A stretch of 64,000 bases of DNA from Bradyrhizobium sp. AUGA SZCCT0283 (GTDB lineage: Bacteria; Pseudomonadota; Alphaproteobacteria; Rhizobiales; Xanthobacteraceae): positions 186,001 through 250,000 of the forward strand of contig NZ_JAFCLU010000007.1 of the NCBI RefSeq assembly GCF_018130385.1, given 5' to 3'. This document shows, one piece after another, positions 46,131-55,482 of the stretch. Made by a program: the position numbers and the translations under genes. A model generated the notes under the pieces. The model worked only from the letters and a program-made list of their open reading frames with translations. It was not told where the DNA came from and ran no database searches. Position 1 is the stretch's first letter. Every line of letters starts with the position of its first letter.

Positions 46131-46316
46131 ATGGCAATACAGGCGCATCTTGTTGAACTTGAACGTAAACACAAGATTCTCGAGAATGAATTGCACGAAG
46201 CGCTCGTGCACCTTTCCACAGACGACCTGCAAATTGTCGAGTTGAAGCGCCGCAAGTTGATGGTCAAGGATGAGATCGAGCGGTTGAAGCATACCGCCAG
46301 CGAAACTCTCCACTAA
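46131..46316 (+). CDS. YdcH/DUF465-family small protein, second copy
   Basis: The 61-residue protein has the same layout as the 45685 gene: HLVELERKHKILENELHEAL, then LQIVELKRRKLMVKDEIERL. GAGGAGA precedes the ATG at 46131. It is divergent from the first member, with a 239-base gap, so the two might be regulated together. The function is unknown. Confidence 0.87.
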   Translation: MAIQAHLVELERKHKILENELHEALVHLSTDDLQIVELKRRKLMVKDEIERLKHTASETLH

Positions 46317-46393
46317 CAGTCCAGCAAAGTATCGAAAGTCACCACACGGCCGGGTGGGTGCCGATGCGCTCATCCGCCCGCACGTGGCTTTTG

Positions 46394-47497
46394 TCAAAGC
46401 TCCACCAGCGCGCCGACATGATCGGCGATCGCGAGCGATGACGTCAGTCCCGGCGATTCGATACCGAACAGATTGATCAGCCCGGCGACGCCGTGATCGG
46501 CTGGGCCCTGGATCAGAAAATCCTGCGTAGCGACGGCCGGCGGCACGATTTTCGGCCGGATTCCGGAATAGCTCGGCATCAGCGCGCCGTCCGGTAGCGT
46601 CGGCCAGTAGCGCCGGATCGCGGGATAAAAACGCTCGGCGCGGGCCGGGTCCACCGCATAGTCGATGCTCTCGATCCATTCCACGTCGGGGCCGAAACGG
46701 GCCTGTCCCGCCATGTCCAGTGTCAAGTGCACGCCCAACCCGCCGGGCTCCGGCACCGGATAAATCAGGTGTGAAAACGGGGCCCGCGCGCTGCAGCTGA
46801 AATAATTGCCCTTGGCCAGATAGGCGCAGGGGATCAGCCCGATCGGCATGCCTTCGATGCTGCGCGCCAATGCGGGCGCGCCCAGCCCCGCCGCGTTGAC
46901 GAGCAGGTTGCAGGCAAGCGTCATCGGCGCGTCGCCGCCAGCTTCGATTTCGATCCGGCCGGCGCCGATCCGGGCGCACAACAGCGGCGTGTGGAACGCA
47001 TAGGCCGCGCCGGCTTCTTCCGCGTCGCCCCGCAGCGCCAGCATGTAAGCGTGGCTGTCGATGATGCCGGTGGACGGCGAGAGCAGGGCCGCATTGCAGT
47101 TGAGCGCCGGCTCCAGCGCGCGTGCCGCCTCGCCCGTCAGCAACTGCAGATCGTCGACGCCATTGGCTTCGGCATGCGCCCGGATCGACTGCAGTTTTTC
47201 GGTTTCGCTTGGTGTCGTCGCCACGATCAGCTTGCCGCAATTGCGATGGGGAATGCCGTGGTCGCGGCAATATTGGTAGAGCGCGCGCTTGCCGCTCACG
47301 CACATCTGCGCCATCAGGCTGCCGGCGCGGTAATAGATGCCGGCGTGGATCACCTCGCTGTTGCGGGAGGAGGTGACGGTGCCGATGCCCTCAGTGGCCT
47401 CGAGCACGATCACTTCGCGGCCCGTCTGGGCCAGCCGTCGTGCGACCGCGAGCCCGATCACCCCCGCTCCGACGACGACGCAATCGACCTTGTCCAT
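46394..47497 (-). CDS. FAD-dependent oxidoreductase, L-2-hydroxyglutarate oxidase-like (LhgO family)
   Basis: The 367-residue protein is a DAO-family flavoenzyme. It begins [20 protein letters not shown], with the FAD dinucleotide motif GAGVIG, then [20 protein letters not shown], a conserved LhgO signature, and [17 protein letters not shown] at the C-terminus. Relatives oxidise L-2-hydroxyglutarate to 2-oxoglutarate, a metabolic repair reaction. The ATG at 47497 is chosen; an upstream in-frame ATG at 47581 adds a leader without a match. A glycine or sarcosine oxidase is less likely. Confidence 0.85.
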   Translation of the reverse strand: MDKVDCVVVGAGVIGLAVARRLAQTGREVIVLEATEGIGTVTSSRNSEVIHAGIYYRAGSLMAQMCVSGKRALYQYCRDHGIPHRNCGKLIVATTPSETEKLQSIRAHAEANGVDDLQLLTGEAARALEPALNCNAALLSPSTGIIDSHAYMLALRGDAEEAGAAYAFHTPLLCARIGAGRIEIEAGGDAPMTLACNLLVNAAGLGAPALARSIEGMPIGLIPCAYLAKGNYFSCSARAPFSHLIYPVPEPGGLGVHLTLDMAGQARFGPDVEWIESIDYAVDPARAERFYPAIRRYWPTLPDGALMPSYSGIRPKIVPPAVATQDFLIQGPADHGVAGLINLFGIESPGLTSSLAIADHVGALVEL

Positions 47498-47755
47498 GTC
47501 AGCTTCGGACCTGAGAATCTGGCGTGGAAATCGGCGCTTGCCACGCTCGGTAATCATCGTTTCGTCCGCCGGGGCAGTCAAACAACCCGTTGGTTTGCCT
47601 TGAAATACGCCGCGAACGCCGTGCCGTTAGTGAAGCATTAATCATGTCAGGCCAATTGCCGTAATTTGGGTCACATTTTAGAATTGCAGGGGTAGTCATT
47701 TACCCGATCCAAACCCGTCAAGCCAGACACTCCGCCGGCAAACCTCGGGTGGGTA

Positions 47756-50461
47756 ATGGCTGACAGGAACCGGCAGGCAGAACGGAAGAATTCGATTCCG
47801 GCGCAGGCCCTCGTCTGTCTGCTCGCCATTGCTGCGCCGTGCGGACTTGCGTGGGCTGCCCCGCCTTCCGCGGGCTTTGCCCCGGCGAGCTATATCGGCG
47901 AATACGATCCCAATCTTGTGTGGGAGCTCCTGCTCGGGGGGATCGCCGCCGTCTCCTTCCTGGTAGCGATCGGGATCTGGATATTGACGGCGTTGCGCGG
48001 GGCCAAGAGCGCACAATTGCGGCGCAGCGCATTCATCAGCTCGGCGCTCAACACCCTCAACCAGGGCGTGATGATAACCAACGCGCAAAACCGCGTGGTC
48101 TTCTTCAACGACCGCTTTCTCGAAATGTATGGACTCAGCCGCGCCGAGATTCCGAGCTCGATGACCGGCCGCGAACTGCTCGAACTGCGCCGTGCACGCG
48201 GCCTGGTCAATCTCACCGTCGAGGAGTTCGGCAAGCTTGCCCGCCGCCCGGAAGGCGTCGTCACCGAACTGCCGGACGGGCGATCGGTGCTTTCCAAGAT
48301 CTTTCGCCTGCCCAATGGCGGGACCATCGGCACGCATGAGGATTGCACGGAGCAGCGCCAGCTGTCGCGCAAACTGGCATCGACCACCAAATTTCTGGAA
48401 TCGGTGCTCGACCACGTTCCGGTCTGCGTCGCCGCCAAGAACATCGAGGACGGCCGCTATATCTTCGCCAACCGTGCGTTCGAGCGATTCTCGCGCTTCT
48501 CCCGCGATCACATCATCGGCAAGCGCGCCGACGAAATCTTCCGGCCCGAAACTGCGAAGAGCATCGAGGTGGCGGACCAGGCGGCGCTAACGGCGCCGGA
48601 AGGCTATCATCGCGGCGAATACGTCGTCGAACGGGGCGACGACAAGCGCGTTCTCTCCTCCAATCGTGTGGTTGCGCGCAACGAGAACAACAAGCCAGAA
48701 TTCCTGATCGCGCTGTTCGACGACGTCACCGATCGGCGGTCGCTGTCGCGCGAGCTCGAAAACACCAAGAAGTTCCTGGAACTGGTGGTGGACAACATCC
48801 CGGTGTCGCTGATCGTGGAGCGCATCAGCGACGGGCGGTATCTGCTCGCCAACCGCAGCGCCGAGACCATTCTCAATCGCCGCCGCGAGGATGCCACCGG
48901 CCTGACCGCCGCCGACATCTTCAATCCGCGCGAAGCCAAGCTGATCATCGCGCGCGACGAGGCCGCGATCAAGAAGCGCGGCCTGCTCACCGAAGAGCAC
49001 CCGATCTCCACCAAGGACGGGCTGCGGCTGTTCCTGACCCGCCGCATGACGGTGCTCGACGAGGCCGGCGAGCCGCAATATCTGATCAAGACCCACGAGG
49101 ACGTCACCGACCGCCGCCAGACCGAATCGCGGATGGCGCACATGGCCTATCATGACGGCCTGACCGATCTGCCGAACCGCGCCGCCTTCCTGCAGGCGCT
49201 GGCGCAGATGATCGAGGCCTGCGCCGGCACCGACGAGGAATTTGCCGTGCTGTGCGTCGATCTCGACGGCCTGAAGGAAATCAACGACGTGTTCGGCCAT
49301 GCGATGGGCGACAAGCTCCTGATCGAGGTTGCGGGCCGCATCCAGGCCTGCGCCCGTGGCGGCGTGGTGGCCCGGCTGTCCGGCGACGAGTTCGGCCTTA
49401 TCATCGACGGCAAGCAGCCGGAGGCGGGCAAGGCGCTCGCCGAAAAACTCGCGCAAACGCTGTCGGATGAATTCGTGATCGACGGCAAGTCGGTGCGCAC
49501 CGGCGTCACCACCGGCATCTCGGTATTTCCGCATCACGGCTCCGACGCGGCTTCGCTGCTCGCCAATTCCGGCGCGGCGCTGTTCCGCGCCAAGCAGAAG
49601 TCGCGCGGCTCGATCAGCATCTTCGCGCCCGAGATGGACCAGCAGATCCGCGACCGCCGCGTGCTGCATCAGGACCTCTCGATGGCGATCCGGAACGGCG
49701 AGTTGTCGCTGTATTACCAGCCGCAGGCCGTGGCGGGGGCGACGGTTGCCGCCAGCAAGGTCATCGGCTTCGAGGCGCTGGCGCGCTGGATGCATCCGGT
49801 GCGCGGCTTCGTGTCGCCGGGTGAGTTTATCCCACTTGCCGAAGAGAGCGGCCTGATCGTCGAGATGGGAGTCTGGATCCTGCGCGAAGCCTGCCGGGAG
49901 GCCGCCTCCTGGCCGGTGCCGATGCAGATCGCTGTCAACCTGTCGCCGGCGCAGTTCATGCATGGCGACGTGGTCAGCCTGGTGCATTCGATCCTGCTCG
50001 AGACGGGCCTTGCGCCCGACCGGCTCGAACTTGAGATCACCGAAGGCGTGCTGATCGAGGATTTCGACCGCGGTCTTGCGCTATTGAGGCGGCTGAAGGC
50101 GCTCGGCGTGCGGATCTCGATGGACGATTTCGGTTCCGGCTATTCCTCGCTGAGCTATCTGCAGGCGTTCCCGTTCGACAAGATCAAGATCGACCGCACC
50201 TTCGTCATGAATCTCGGACGCAATCCGCAGTCGGCGGCGATCGTTCGCGCTGTCATCGATCTCGGCCACGGCCTCGAAATGTCGATCGTTGCCGAAGGCG
50301 TCGAGACCCAGGAGCAACTCGGCTTCCTCGCGGACGAGGGCTGCGACGCGGTGCAGGGCTATTTCCTTGGCAAGCCCCAGCCGATCGGGCACTACGCCGC
50401 GCTGGTCGGCCGCAGCGCCGCAAACGACGGCGAAACCGCACGCAAGCTCGCCAGCGCCTGA
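47756..50461 (+). CDS. Membrane PAS-GGDEF-EAL protein with degenerate GGDEF (SGDEF)
   Basis: The 901-residue protein has a signal-like or first helix (ALVCLLAIAAPCGLAWAAPP), a second helix near residue 62-80, and three PAS-like domains (about 90-460). The GGDEF domain has the site RLSGDEFGLI (SGDEF, residues 542-546) and lacks an I-site. The EAL domain is intact: FEALARW (673-675), NLSPAQF, LEITEGVLIED, DDFGSGYSSLSYL, KIDRTFV and AEGVET. The EAL part should therefore hydrolyse c-di-GMP, while the GGDEF part may be inactive or bind GTP as a regulator. The PAS domains probably sense a redox, light or small-molecule signal. Confidence 0.93.
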   Translation: MADRNRQAERKNSIPAQALVCLLAIAAPCGLAWAAPPSAGFAPASYIGEYDPNLVWELLLGGIAAVSFLVAIGIWILTALRGAKSAQLRRSAFISSALNTLNQGVMITNAQNRVVFFNDRFLEMYGLSRAEIPSSMTGRELLELRRARGLVNLTVEEFGKLARRPEGVVTELPDGRSVLSKIFRLPNGGTIGTHEDCTEQRQLSRKLASTTKFLESVLDHVPVCVAAKNIEDGRYIFANRAFERFSRFSRDHIIGKRADEIFRPETAKSIEVADQAALTAPEGYHRGEYVVERGDDKRVLSSNRVVARNENNKPEFLIALFDDVTDRRSLSRELENTKKFLELVVDNIPVSLIVERISDGRYLLANRSAETILNRRREDATGLTAADIFNPREAKLIIARDEAAIKKRGLLTEEHPISTKDGLRLFLTRRMTVLDEAGEPQYLIKTHEDVTDRRQTESRMAHMAYHDGLTDLPNRAAFLQALAQMIEACAGTDEEFAVLCVDLDGLKEINDVFGHAMGDKLLIEVAGRIQACARGGVVARLSGDEFGLIIDGKQPEAGKALAEKLAQTLSDEFVIDGKSVRTGVTTGISVFPHHGSDAASLLANSGAALFRAKQKSRGSISIFAPEMDQQIRDRRVLHQDLSMAIRNGELSLYYQPQAVAGATVAASKVIGFEALARWMHPVRGFVSPGEFIPLAEESGLIVEMGVWILREACREAASWPVPMQIAVNLSPAQFMHGDVVSLVHSILLETGLAPDRLELEITEGVLIEDFDRGLALLRRLKALGVRISMDDFGSGYSSLSYLQAFPFDKIKIDRTFVMNLGRNPQSAAIVRAVIDLGHGLEMSIVAEGVETQEQLGFLADEGCDAVQGYFLGKPQPIGHYAALVGRSAANDGETARKLASA

Positions 50462-50628
50462 TTTCGCTAAACCGTGTCACCTGCGCCGGGTAGCTTGATC
50501 CGATGATGCCATCGGCCGCGTGACCTCTCGGGCTTTCGGGTTTGAGTAGACGGGGGCATGGCTTGCCTTCCTTTGCAGGCCCGGATATTTTGGCGACATA
50601 GCTGGTTCGAGATAGGGAGGGCTGCGCG

Positions 50629-50700
50629 GTGACGACATTTTTCCGGCACTATCGCCAGCGTGGCCCCGTCAACGCCCTGCAAATGCGTTTGCAGGGCTGA
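50629..50700 (+). CDS. Putative 23-residue leader peptide upstream of the ABC-F gene
   Basis: A short frame starts at the GTG at 50629, preceded by the strong ribosome site AGGGAGGG 7 to 8 bases upstream, and ends at the TGA at 50698-50700. It encodes 23 residues, beginning MTTFFRHYRQRG and ending MRLQG. The last eight codons lie inside a perfect hairpin (50674-50697). This layout is that of a leader peptide for ribosome-mediated attenuation, as known for several ABC-F resistance genes. It is too short to prove by coding statistics, so the call is inference. Confidence 0.5.
   Translation: MTTFFRHYRQRGPVNALQMRLQG
50674..50697 (+). promoter_or_regulatory. Perfect hairpin at the end of the leader peptide
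   Basis: GCCCTGCAAA and TTTGCAGGGC form a perfect 10-base stem with a TGCG loop, ending just before the leader stop codon. A second stem (GACCAG and CTGGTC, 50699-50731) and a third (CGAACG and CGTTCG, 50755-50773 approximately) follow. They could switch with ribosome stalling. Confidence 0.55.
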
Positions 50701-50870
50701 CCAGAGACTTTTTCGCAAATCTCTTCCTGGTCTGCCCCCGTGGCAATGCGACGTCGAACGTCTGATCGTTCGCGCCCGCATTTCAGTAGCTCGCCGCGCT
50801 CCACCACGAACATCCGATGATGGCTGCATGCCCCGGACGTTGTGTTGGCCGGCAAGACCAGGGAACGACC

Positions 50871-52397
50871 ATGACCCTTATCAATATTCGTAATCTTGGC
50901 GTGACGCTGAATGCTCCGCTGTTTTCCCGACTGGACCTTTCCGTCAATGCTGGTGACCGCATCGGGCTCGTCGCAGCCAATGGACGCGGCAAGTCCACGT
51001 TACTGCGCTGCATTGCAGGCATGGCGGAGCCAAGCGATGGCGAGATCACCAGATCGCGCGGGCTGACCATCGGCTATATGGAGCAGGATGTACCGTTCGC
51101 GCTAGCGGATACGCCGCTCCATGCGGCGGTGCTCGACATGCTTCCCGTTGAACGACGGGCAAGCGAAGGCTGGAGGGTCGAAATTGCCCTGGAATCGCTT
51201 GATGTGCCTGAGGCGCTGCGGCAGAGGCCGCTGAAGCAGCTGAGCGGCGGCTGGCAGCGGTTTGCCATGCTTGCCCGCATCGTGGTGGCCGAGGCCGATG
51301 TGTTGTTGCTCGACGAGCCGACCAACCACCTGGACCTCGCCAGGATTTGTCAGCTTGAAGCGTGGCTGAACGCGCTGCCACGGGATATGCCGGTCGTCAT
51401 ATCGAGCCATGACCGCGCCTTTCTCGACGCAACCACGAACCGCACCGTATTTTTGCGCCCAGAGCGGTCGCAGATATTTTCGTTGCCCTATACGCAGGCT
51501 CGCGCCGCGCTGGGCGAGGTGGACGCATCGGATGAACGGCGCTACCGACGTGACCTGAAGGCTGCCGAGCAGCTTCGTCAGCATGCTGCAAAGCTCAACA
51601 ATATCGGCGTCAATTCCGGTAGCGACCTTCTGTTGCAGAAGACGAAGCAACTGAAGCAGCGGGCCGAGAAGCTGGAAGAAGCGGCAAAGCCCGCCCACCT
51701 GGAACGATCCGCAGGGACGATCAAGCTCGCCAACCGCGGAACGCATGCCAAGGTTCTGATTGCACTGGACGATGCCGCCGTCGCTACCCCCGACGGCAGG
51801 TTGCTGTTCAAGACCGGCAAGCGGTTCATCTGCAAGGGGGATCGGATCGTGCTGTTGGGGCCGAACGGGGCCGGCAAGACCCGGCTTGTGGCGATGCTGC
51901 GTCAGGCGATCGAAAACCCGGAAGCCACGCAAGCCGGCATCAAGGTCGCGCAGTCGCTTGCGCTCGGCGTTTGTGAACAGAATCTTGCTGATCTTTCCGA
52001 TGCCGACACGCCGATGCACACGATTGTCAGCCGTTTCGACGTTGGTGATCAGCGTGCGCGCGCATTGCTCGCCGGCTCCGGCCTGTCGGTTGCGATGCAA
52101 AGCCGTCCGACCGGCCGGCTTTCCGGCGGACAGAAGGCACGCCTCGGCATGCTTCTGCTGCGGCTCGCCCAGCCAAACTTCTATCTGCTCGATGAGCCTA
52201 CCAATCACCTGGATATCGAGGGACAGGAGGCGCTGGAAGACGAATTGCTGGAGCATCAGGCAAGCTGCCTGCTGGTTTCACACGATCGCAACTTCGTGCG
52301 AACGGTAGGAAACCGGTTCTGGCTGATCGAAACGAAGAAGCTGGTGGAACTGGAAGGACCGGAGCGATTCTTCGCATCGATCGGTGCAACCGGTTAG
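50871..52397 (+). CDS. ABC-F family ATPase (ribosome-associated)
   Basis: The 508-residue protein has two ABC domains and no membrane segment. The first shows Walker A AANGRGKST, signature LSGGWQRF and Walker B LLLDEPTNHLD. The second shows GPNGAGKTR, LSGGQKARL and YLLDEPTNHLD. The linker between them (residues about 220-275) is helical and charged (KQLKQRAEKLEEAAKPAH), as in ABC-F proteins that enter the ribosomal E site. Members either aid translation (EttA, Uup) or protect against antibiotics. The ATG at 50871 is used. A structured leader with a short ORF upstream suggests drug-inducible attenuation, which favours a protective role, but this is not proved. Confidence 0.9.
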   Translation: MTLINIRNLGVTLNAPLFSRLDLSVNAGDRIGLVAANGRGKSTLLRCIAGMAEPSDGEITRSRGLTIGYMEQDVPFALADTPLHAAVLDMLPVERRASEGWRVEIALESLDVPEALRQRPLKQLSGGWQRFAMLARIVVAEADVLLLDEPTNHLDLARICQLEAWLNALPRDMPVVISSHDRAFLDATTNRTVFLRPERSQIFSLPYTQARAALGEVDASDERRYRRDLKAAEQLRQHAAKLNNIGVNSGSDLLLQKTKQLKQRAEKLEEAAKPAHLERSAGTIKLANRGTHAKVLIALDDAAVATPDGRLLFKTGKRFICKGDRIVLLGPNGAGKTRLVAMLRQAIENPEATQAGIKVAQSLALGVCEQNLADLSDADTPMHTIVSRFDVGDQRARALLAGSGLSVAMQSRPTGRLSGGQKARLGMLLLRLAQPNFYLLDEPTNHLDIEGQEALEDELLEHQASCLLVSHDRNFVRTVGNRFWLIETKKLVELEGPERFFASIGATG

Positions 52398-52414
52398 ATG
52401 CGTTTTCCAGCGAA

Positions 52415-52464
52415 GTGGAGACCGGTTCGTGTCAAGAAAACGCGTCAAAACAAAAATCTAGAGC
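52415..52464. repeat. ACCGGTTCG intergenic repeat, copy 1
   Basis: A 50-base stretch starting GTGGAGACCGGTTCGTGTC and ending AATCTAGAGC matches the reverse complement of 60584-60633 with five differences. It begins 18 bases after the ABC-F stop. Confidence 0.85.
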
Positions 52465-52465
52465 C

Positions 52466-52488
52466 CCGTTCCGATTCCATCGGAACGG
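52466..52488. terminator. Hairpin after the ABC-F gene
   Basis: CCGTTCCGAT and ATCGGAACGG form a perfect 10-base stem with a 3-base loop. There is no T-run, so it is a possible terminator or part of the repeat element only. Confidence 0.45.
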
Positions 52489-52578
52489 AAAAGGCTCTGG
52501 AGCAGGCGGCTGGCTGTTTTTGCCCGGACTTGATTCATTTCCGGGAACGACATCCTCTTTTGGCCATCATGCCCTAGT

Positions 52579-52600
52579 GTAGTGAACGCACGTTCCCTAC
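52579..52600. promoter_or_regulatory. 22-base palindrome in front of glpD
   Basis: GTAGTGAACG paired with CGTTCCCTAC around a CA centre gives nine matching positions out of ten in each arm. It ends 14 bases before the glpD ATG, where a repressor would block transcription or translation. Confidence 0.6.
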
Positions 52601-52614
52601 TGTAGCCCTTGCGT

Positions 52615-54108
52615 ATGGCGGACTACGATCTCGCGATCATTGGCGGCGGATTGAACGGCGTCAGCATCGCGCGCGACGCCGCCGGACGCGGCTTGCGCGT
52701 CATCCTGCTGGAGCAGGGCGATCTCGGTGCGGGCGCCTCCTCGGCCTCGCCGCGGCTGATCCATGGCGATCTGGCTAATCTGGAGCGCCGGCATTTTCTT
52801 CGCGTCCGTTCGGCGCTCGCCGAGCGCGACGTCTGGCTCAGGATCGCGCCGCATCTGGTGCGCGCGATGCGGTTTGCTATCCCTGCCCATTCCGACGAAC
52901 GTCCGGCCTGGCAGTTGCGCTCATGGCTCCTGCTCTACGACCGGCTGGCCTCGCGCAGCGGTCTGCCGGCCTCGGCGACCGTCGATGTCACCCATCATCC
53001 CGTCGGCAACGCGCTGAAGCGGCCGTTCGGCACCGCTTTTGAGTATTCCGACTGCGTCGTCGACGATTCCCGGCTGGTGATCCTCACCGCCGTCGATGCC
53101 GCGGCGCGCGGCGCGGTGATTCGCACCGGCGCACGCTGCACCCGGGCCGAACGCGGCAAGGAATGGCGGCTGGTGACGAAAGATCGCGGCTTTCGCCAGA
53201 TCGTCACGGCCAGGGCGGTCGCCAACGCCACCGGCGCCTGGACGCCGTCCGTCGCCGAGACGGTGTTGCGCGTGCCGCCGCCGAAGGTGGCCGCCGTACA
53301 GATGGACCAGATCGTCGTCCGCCGCCTGTTCGACAGCGACAACGTCTATGTGTTCCAGAACAGTGACGGACGGCTGATTTTCGCAAGTCCCTATGAGCGC
53401 GATTTTACCCTGATCGGCACCGCCAGCCATGCCTTCAAGGGCGATCCCGCCATCGTCGCGATGGCGGCAGGCGACGTCGCCTATCTCTGCGATGCGGCGA
53501 ACCGCTATTTCCGCGAGCGGATCGAGACGGTCGACGTGGTGCGCACGCTTTCCGGCGCCAACATGGTGAGGAATCCCGCAGGCAGGCTTTCGCCGCGCGA
53601 CGGGGCGATAACGCTCGACTACGGACGCGGCAAGGCGCCGCTGATCACGGTTTTCGGCGGCGACGTCACCACCTCGCGGCTGCGTGCGGAGAGGGCGGTC
53701 ACGAAGCTTGCGCCGTTCTATCCGATGTCGGCGCGCTGGACCGCGAATGCGCCGCTGCCCGGCGGCGATTTTGCGTGGGACCGCTTCGACAACGAGGTCG
53801 ACGAGGTACGCGAACGCTGGCGGTTTCTCGGCGAGGACCAGGCGAGGCGTCTGTTCGCCGCCTACGGGTCGGACGCCAAGGCGATCCTCGGCGACGCCAG
53901 AGAGCGCGGCGACCTTGGACCGTCGTTCGGGCCGGAATTGACGGGCGCCGAAGTGCGCCATCTCATGAGTAAGGAATGGGCGCGTTTTCCGGACGACATT
54001 TTGTGGCGGCGCACCAAGCTCGGCCTGACCATGCCGCCAGCGGATCGCGAGGCGCTGGGGGCGTTCATGGCAGAGTTCATGGCGACGAGCTGCGCCGGAG
54101 CGAAGTAA
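52615..54108 (+). CDS. glpD: Glycerol-3-phosphate dehydrogenase (FAD)
   Basis: The 497-residue flavoenzyme oxidises glycerol 3-phosphate to dihydroxyacetone phosphate at the membrane and passes electrons to quinone. It starts MADYDLAIIGGGLNGVSIAR, with the GxGxxG dinucleotide site, then SSASPRLIHGDLANLERRHF, the GlpD signature region. TRAERGKEWRLV and NLYQ-like later blocks also occur, and the C-terminal domain ends KLGLTMPPADREAL. The ATG at 52615 is chosen over the TTG at 52609. A 22-base palindrome upstream suggests a dedicated repressor, but no glp regulator is adjacent. Neither glpK nor glpF lies nearby. Confidence 0.93.
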   Translation: MADYDLAIIGGGLNGVSIARDAAGRGLRVILLEQGDLGAGASSASPRLIHGDLANLERRHFLRVRSALAERDVWLRIAPHLVRAMRFAIPAHSDERPAWQLRSWLLLYDRLASRSGLPASATVDVTHHPVGNALKRPFGTAFEYSDCVVDDSRLVILTAVDAAARGAVIRTGARCTRAERGKEWRLVTKDRGFRQIVTARAVANATGAWTPSVAETVLRVPPPKVAAVQMDQIVVRRLFDSDNVYVFQNSDGRLIFASPYERDFTLIGTASHAFKGDPAIVAMAAGDVAYLCDAANRYFRERIETVDVVRTLSGANMVRNPAGRLSPRDGAITLDYGRGKAPLITVFGGDVTTSRLRAERAVTKLAPFYPMSARWTANAPLPGGDFAWDRFDNEVDEVRERWRFLGEDQARRLFAAYGSDAKAILGDARERGDLGPSFGPELTGAEVRHLMSKEWARFPDDILWRRTKLGLTMPPADREALGAFMAEFMATSCAGAK

Positions 54109-54125
54109 TCCGGCGCGCCGGGCCC

Positions 54126-55448
54126 TCAAATCCGCGGCGCTGTTCCCCGCGCCGCCCGCGACCATGCCTCGTCACGCGCCGAAGGCCTGCGATCGAGCCG
54201 GGCCGCGATGCGTCGGGCCGCCTTGTCGCCCTGACCCGCGCGCAGGCACGCGACGATCAGCGTGTCCTCCCACAATTCACGCTGGGCGTGGCTGCCGCCG
54301 ATCCGCGCAAGTTCGGAAATCGCAGGTTCGAGCAGGCGGACCGCGCCCGCGTTATCGCCCTCCGCAAACGCGCGGATGCCACGGCAGAGGTCGATCGCAC
54401 AACCGCCCGGCACCAGCTTGCCGTCGGCGGCGCGCGCTTCCAGTTGGGCCAGTCGCGTGTCCAGCGCATCGCTGCCAATCATTGCAGTGGCCAATGCAAA
54501 GTGAACGTCGGCAAAATGCGCGCCCGCCTGCGGAAAGTATGTCTCGCCATAGGCCGCAACATCCCGCCAATGCGGCTCCAGCCCGGCTTGGCCGGCGAGC
54601 GACAACCGCCACAACAGCGAGGCGCCGTCGGTGAAGATGTTCAGCGGCGGATAGGGCCGGCCTGCCGGCTTGATATGCTGTTCGTAGATCGCAAGCGCAC
54701 CATCAAGGTCGCCTTCGTCGAGGTTGGTCAGCGCGACGTGCCAGGCAAGATGCCCGTGCAGAAAACTCTTGCGATCATGCGCGGGCATCCATTGCGCGAG
54801 AAATTTGCGGCCCACCGCCATGTCGCCCTGCTCGAACATGGCGTGCGAGAGGCCATGCGCGGCGTTGGCGTTTTCGGAACGCAGCCCCATCGCGCGCTCG
54901 GACAGTGCCCGGCCGGTGGAGAGATTTCCCGCTTCGGTGTGCGACCAGCCGAGGTAACTGACAAACCACCAGTCCTCGCCATAGTGCCGCGCGTGGCGTT
55001 CGCAGATCGCGAGCTTGGCGGCATCGTGGTCGGGACGGCCAGAGAACGCGTAGAGGCCGAACGCGCCGAGCAGGATCGACAGCACTTGCGCGTCACGCGG
55101 ATATTCCTCGAGATGCGCCTCGGCGCCGGTCACGGCGACTTTCGGCTTGCTCTCGATCACGGCGGCCATGATCTCGACATGGCTTTTTTCGCGTGAGGTC
55201 GCGCCGGCCGCCAGTTCACGGGCCTGCGCCGCCATGGCGCGCGCCTTGCCGCCTTCCATATTGAGCTGGTGCAGCCGCGCGCGGCCAATATGCGCCAGCG
55301 CAAAACCCGGATCTTCCGCGATCGCCTTGTCGAAAGCGTCCTCGGCGCCGTGCCAGGCCGACAGCATGCAGTCGACGCCATCGCGGTAATGCGCCGCGGC
55401 GCGATCGGAAGCGGTGGTCAGCGGGAGGTCATATCTGTCCCGGTTCAT
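54126..55448 (-). CDS. Tetratricopeptide-repeat protein (TTC38-like)
   Basis: The 440-residue soluble protein starts MNRDRYDLPLTTASDRAAAH and has TPR-like helical pairs over most of its length (DAFDKAIAEDPGFALAHIGR and ALSERAMGLRSENANAAHGL). Its length and the HGHLAWHVALTNLDEGD motif are like the tetratricopeptide repeat protein 38 family of unknown function. The ATG at 55448 is preferred to the frame that extends upstream. It is convergent with glpD. No partner can be named. Confidence 0.82.
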   Translation of the reverse strand: MNRDRYDLPLTTASDRAAAHYRDGVDCMLSAWHGAEDAFDKAIAEDPGFALAHIGRARLHQLNMEGGKARAMAAQARELAAGATSREKSHVEIMAAVIESKPKVAVTGAEAHLEEYPRDAQVLSILLGAFGLYAFSGRPDHDAAKLAICERHARHYGEDWWFVSYLGWSHTEAGNLSTGRALSERAMGLRSENANAAHGLSHAMFEQGDMAVGRKFLAQWMPAHDRKSFLHGHLAWHVALTNLDEGDLDGALAIYEQHIKPAGRPYPPLNIFTDGASLLWRLSLAGQAGLEPHWRDVAAYGETYFPQAGAHFADVHFALATAMIGSDALDTRLAQLEARAADGKLVPGGCAIDLCRGIRAFAEGDNAGAVRLLEPAISELARIGGSHAQRELWEDTLIVACLRAGQGDKAARRIAARLDRRPSARDEAWSRAARGTAPRI

Positions 55449-55482
55449 TGTTCTTGTCCTTGAGGCGATGGCATTCTCGCGT

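Larger units (their letters stand above)
50462..50870 (+). other. Long ABC-F leader region
   Basis: The 409-base stretch between the PAS-GGDEF-EAL gene and the ABC-F gene holds the leader peptide and hairpins above and no other gene. It is unusually long and structured for this window and probably forms the 5' untranslated region of the ABC-F transcript. Confidence 0.45.
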
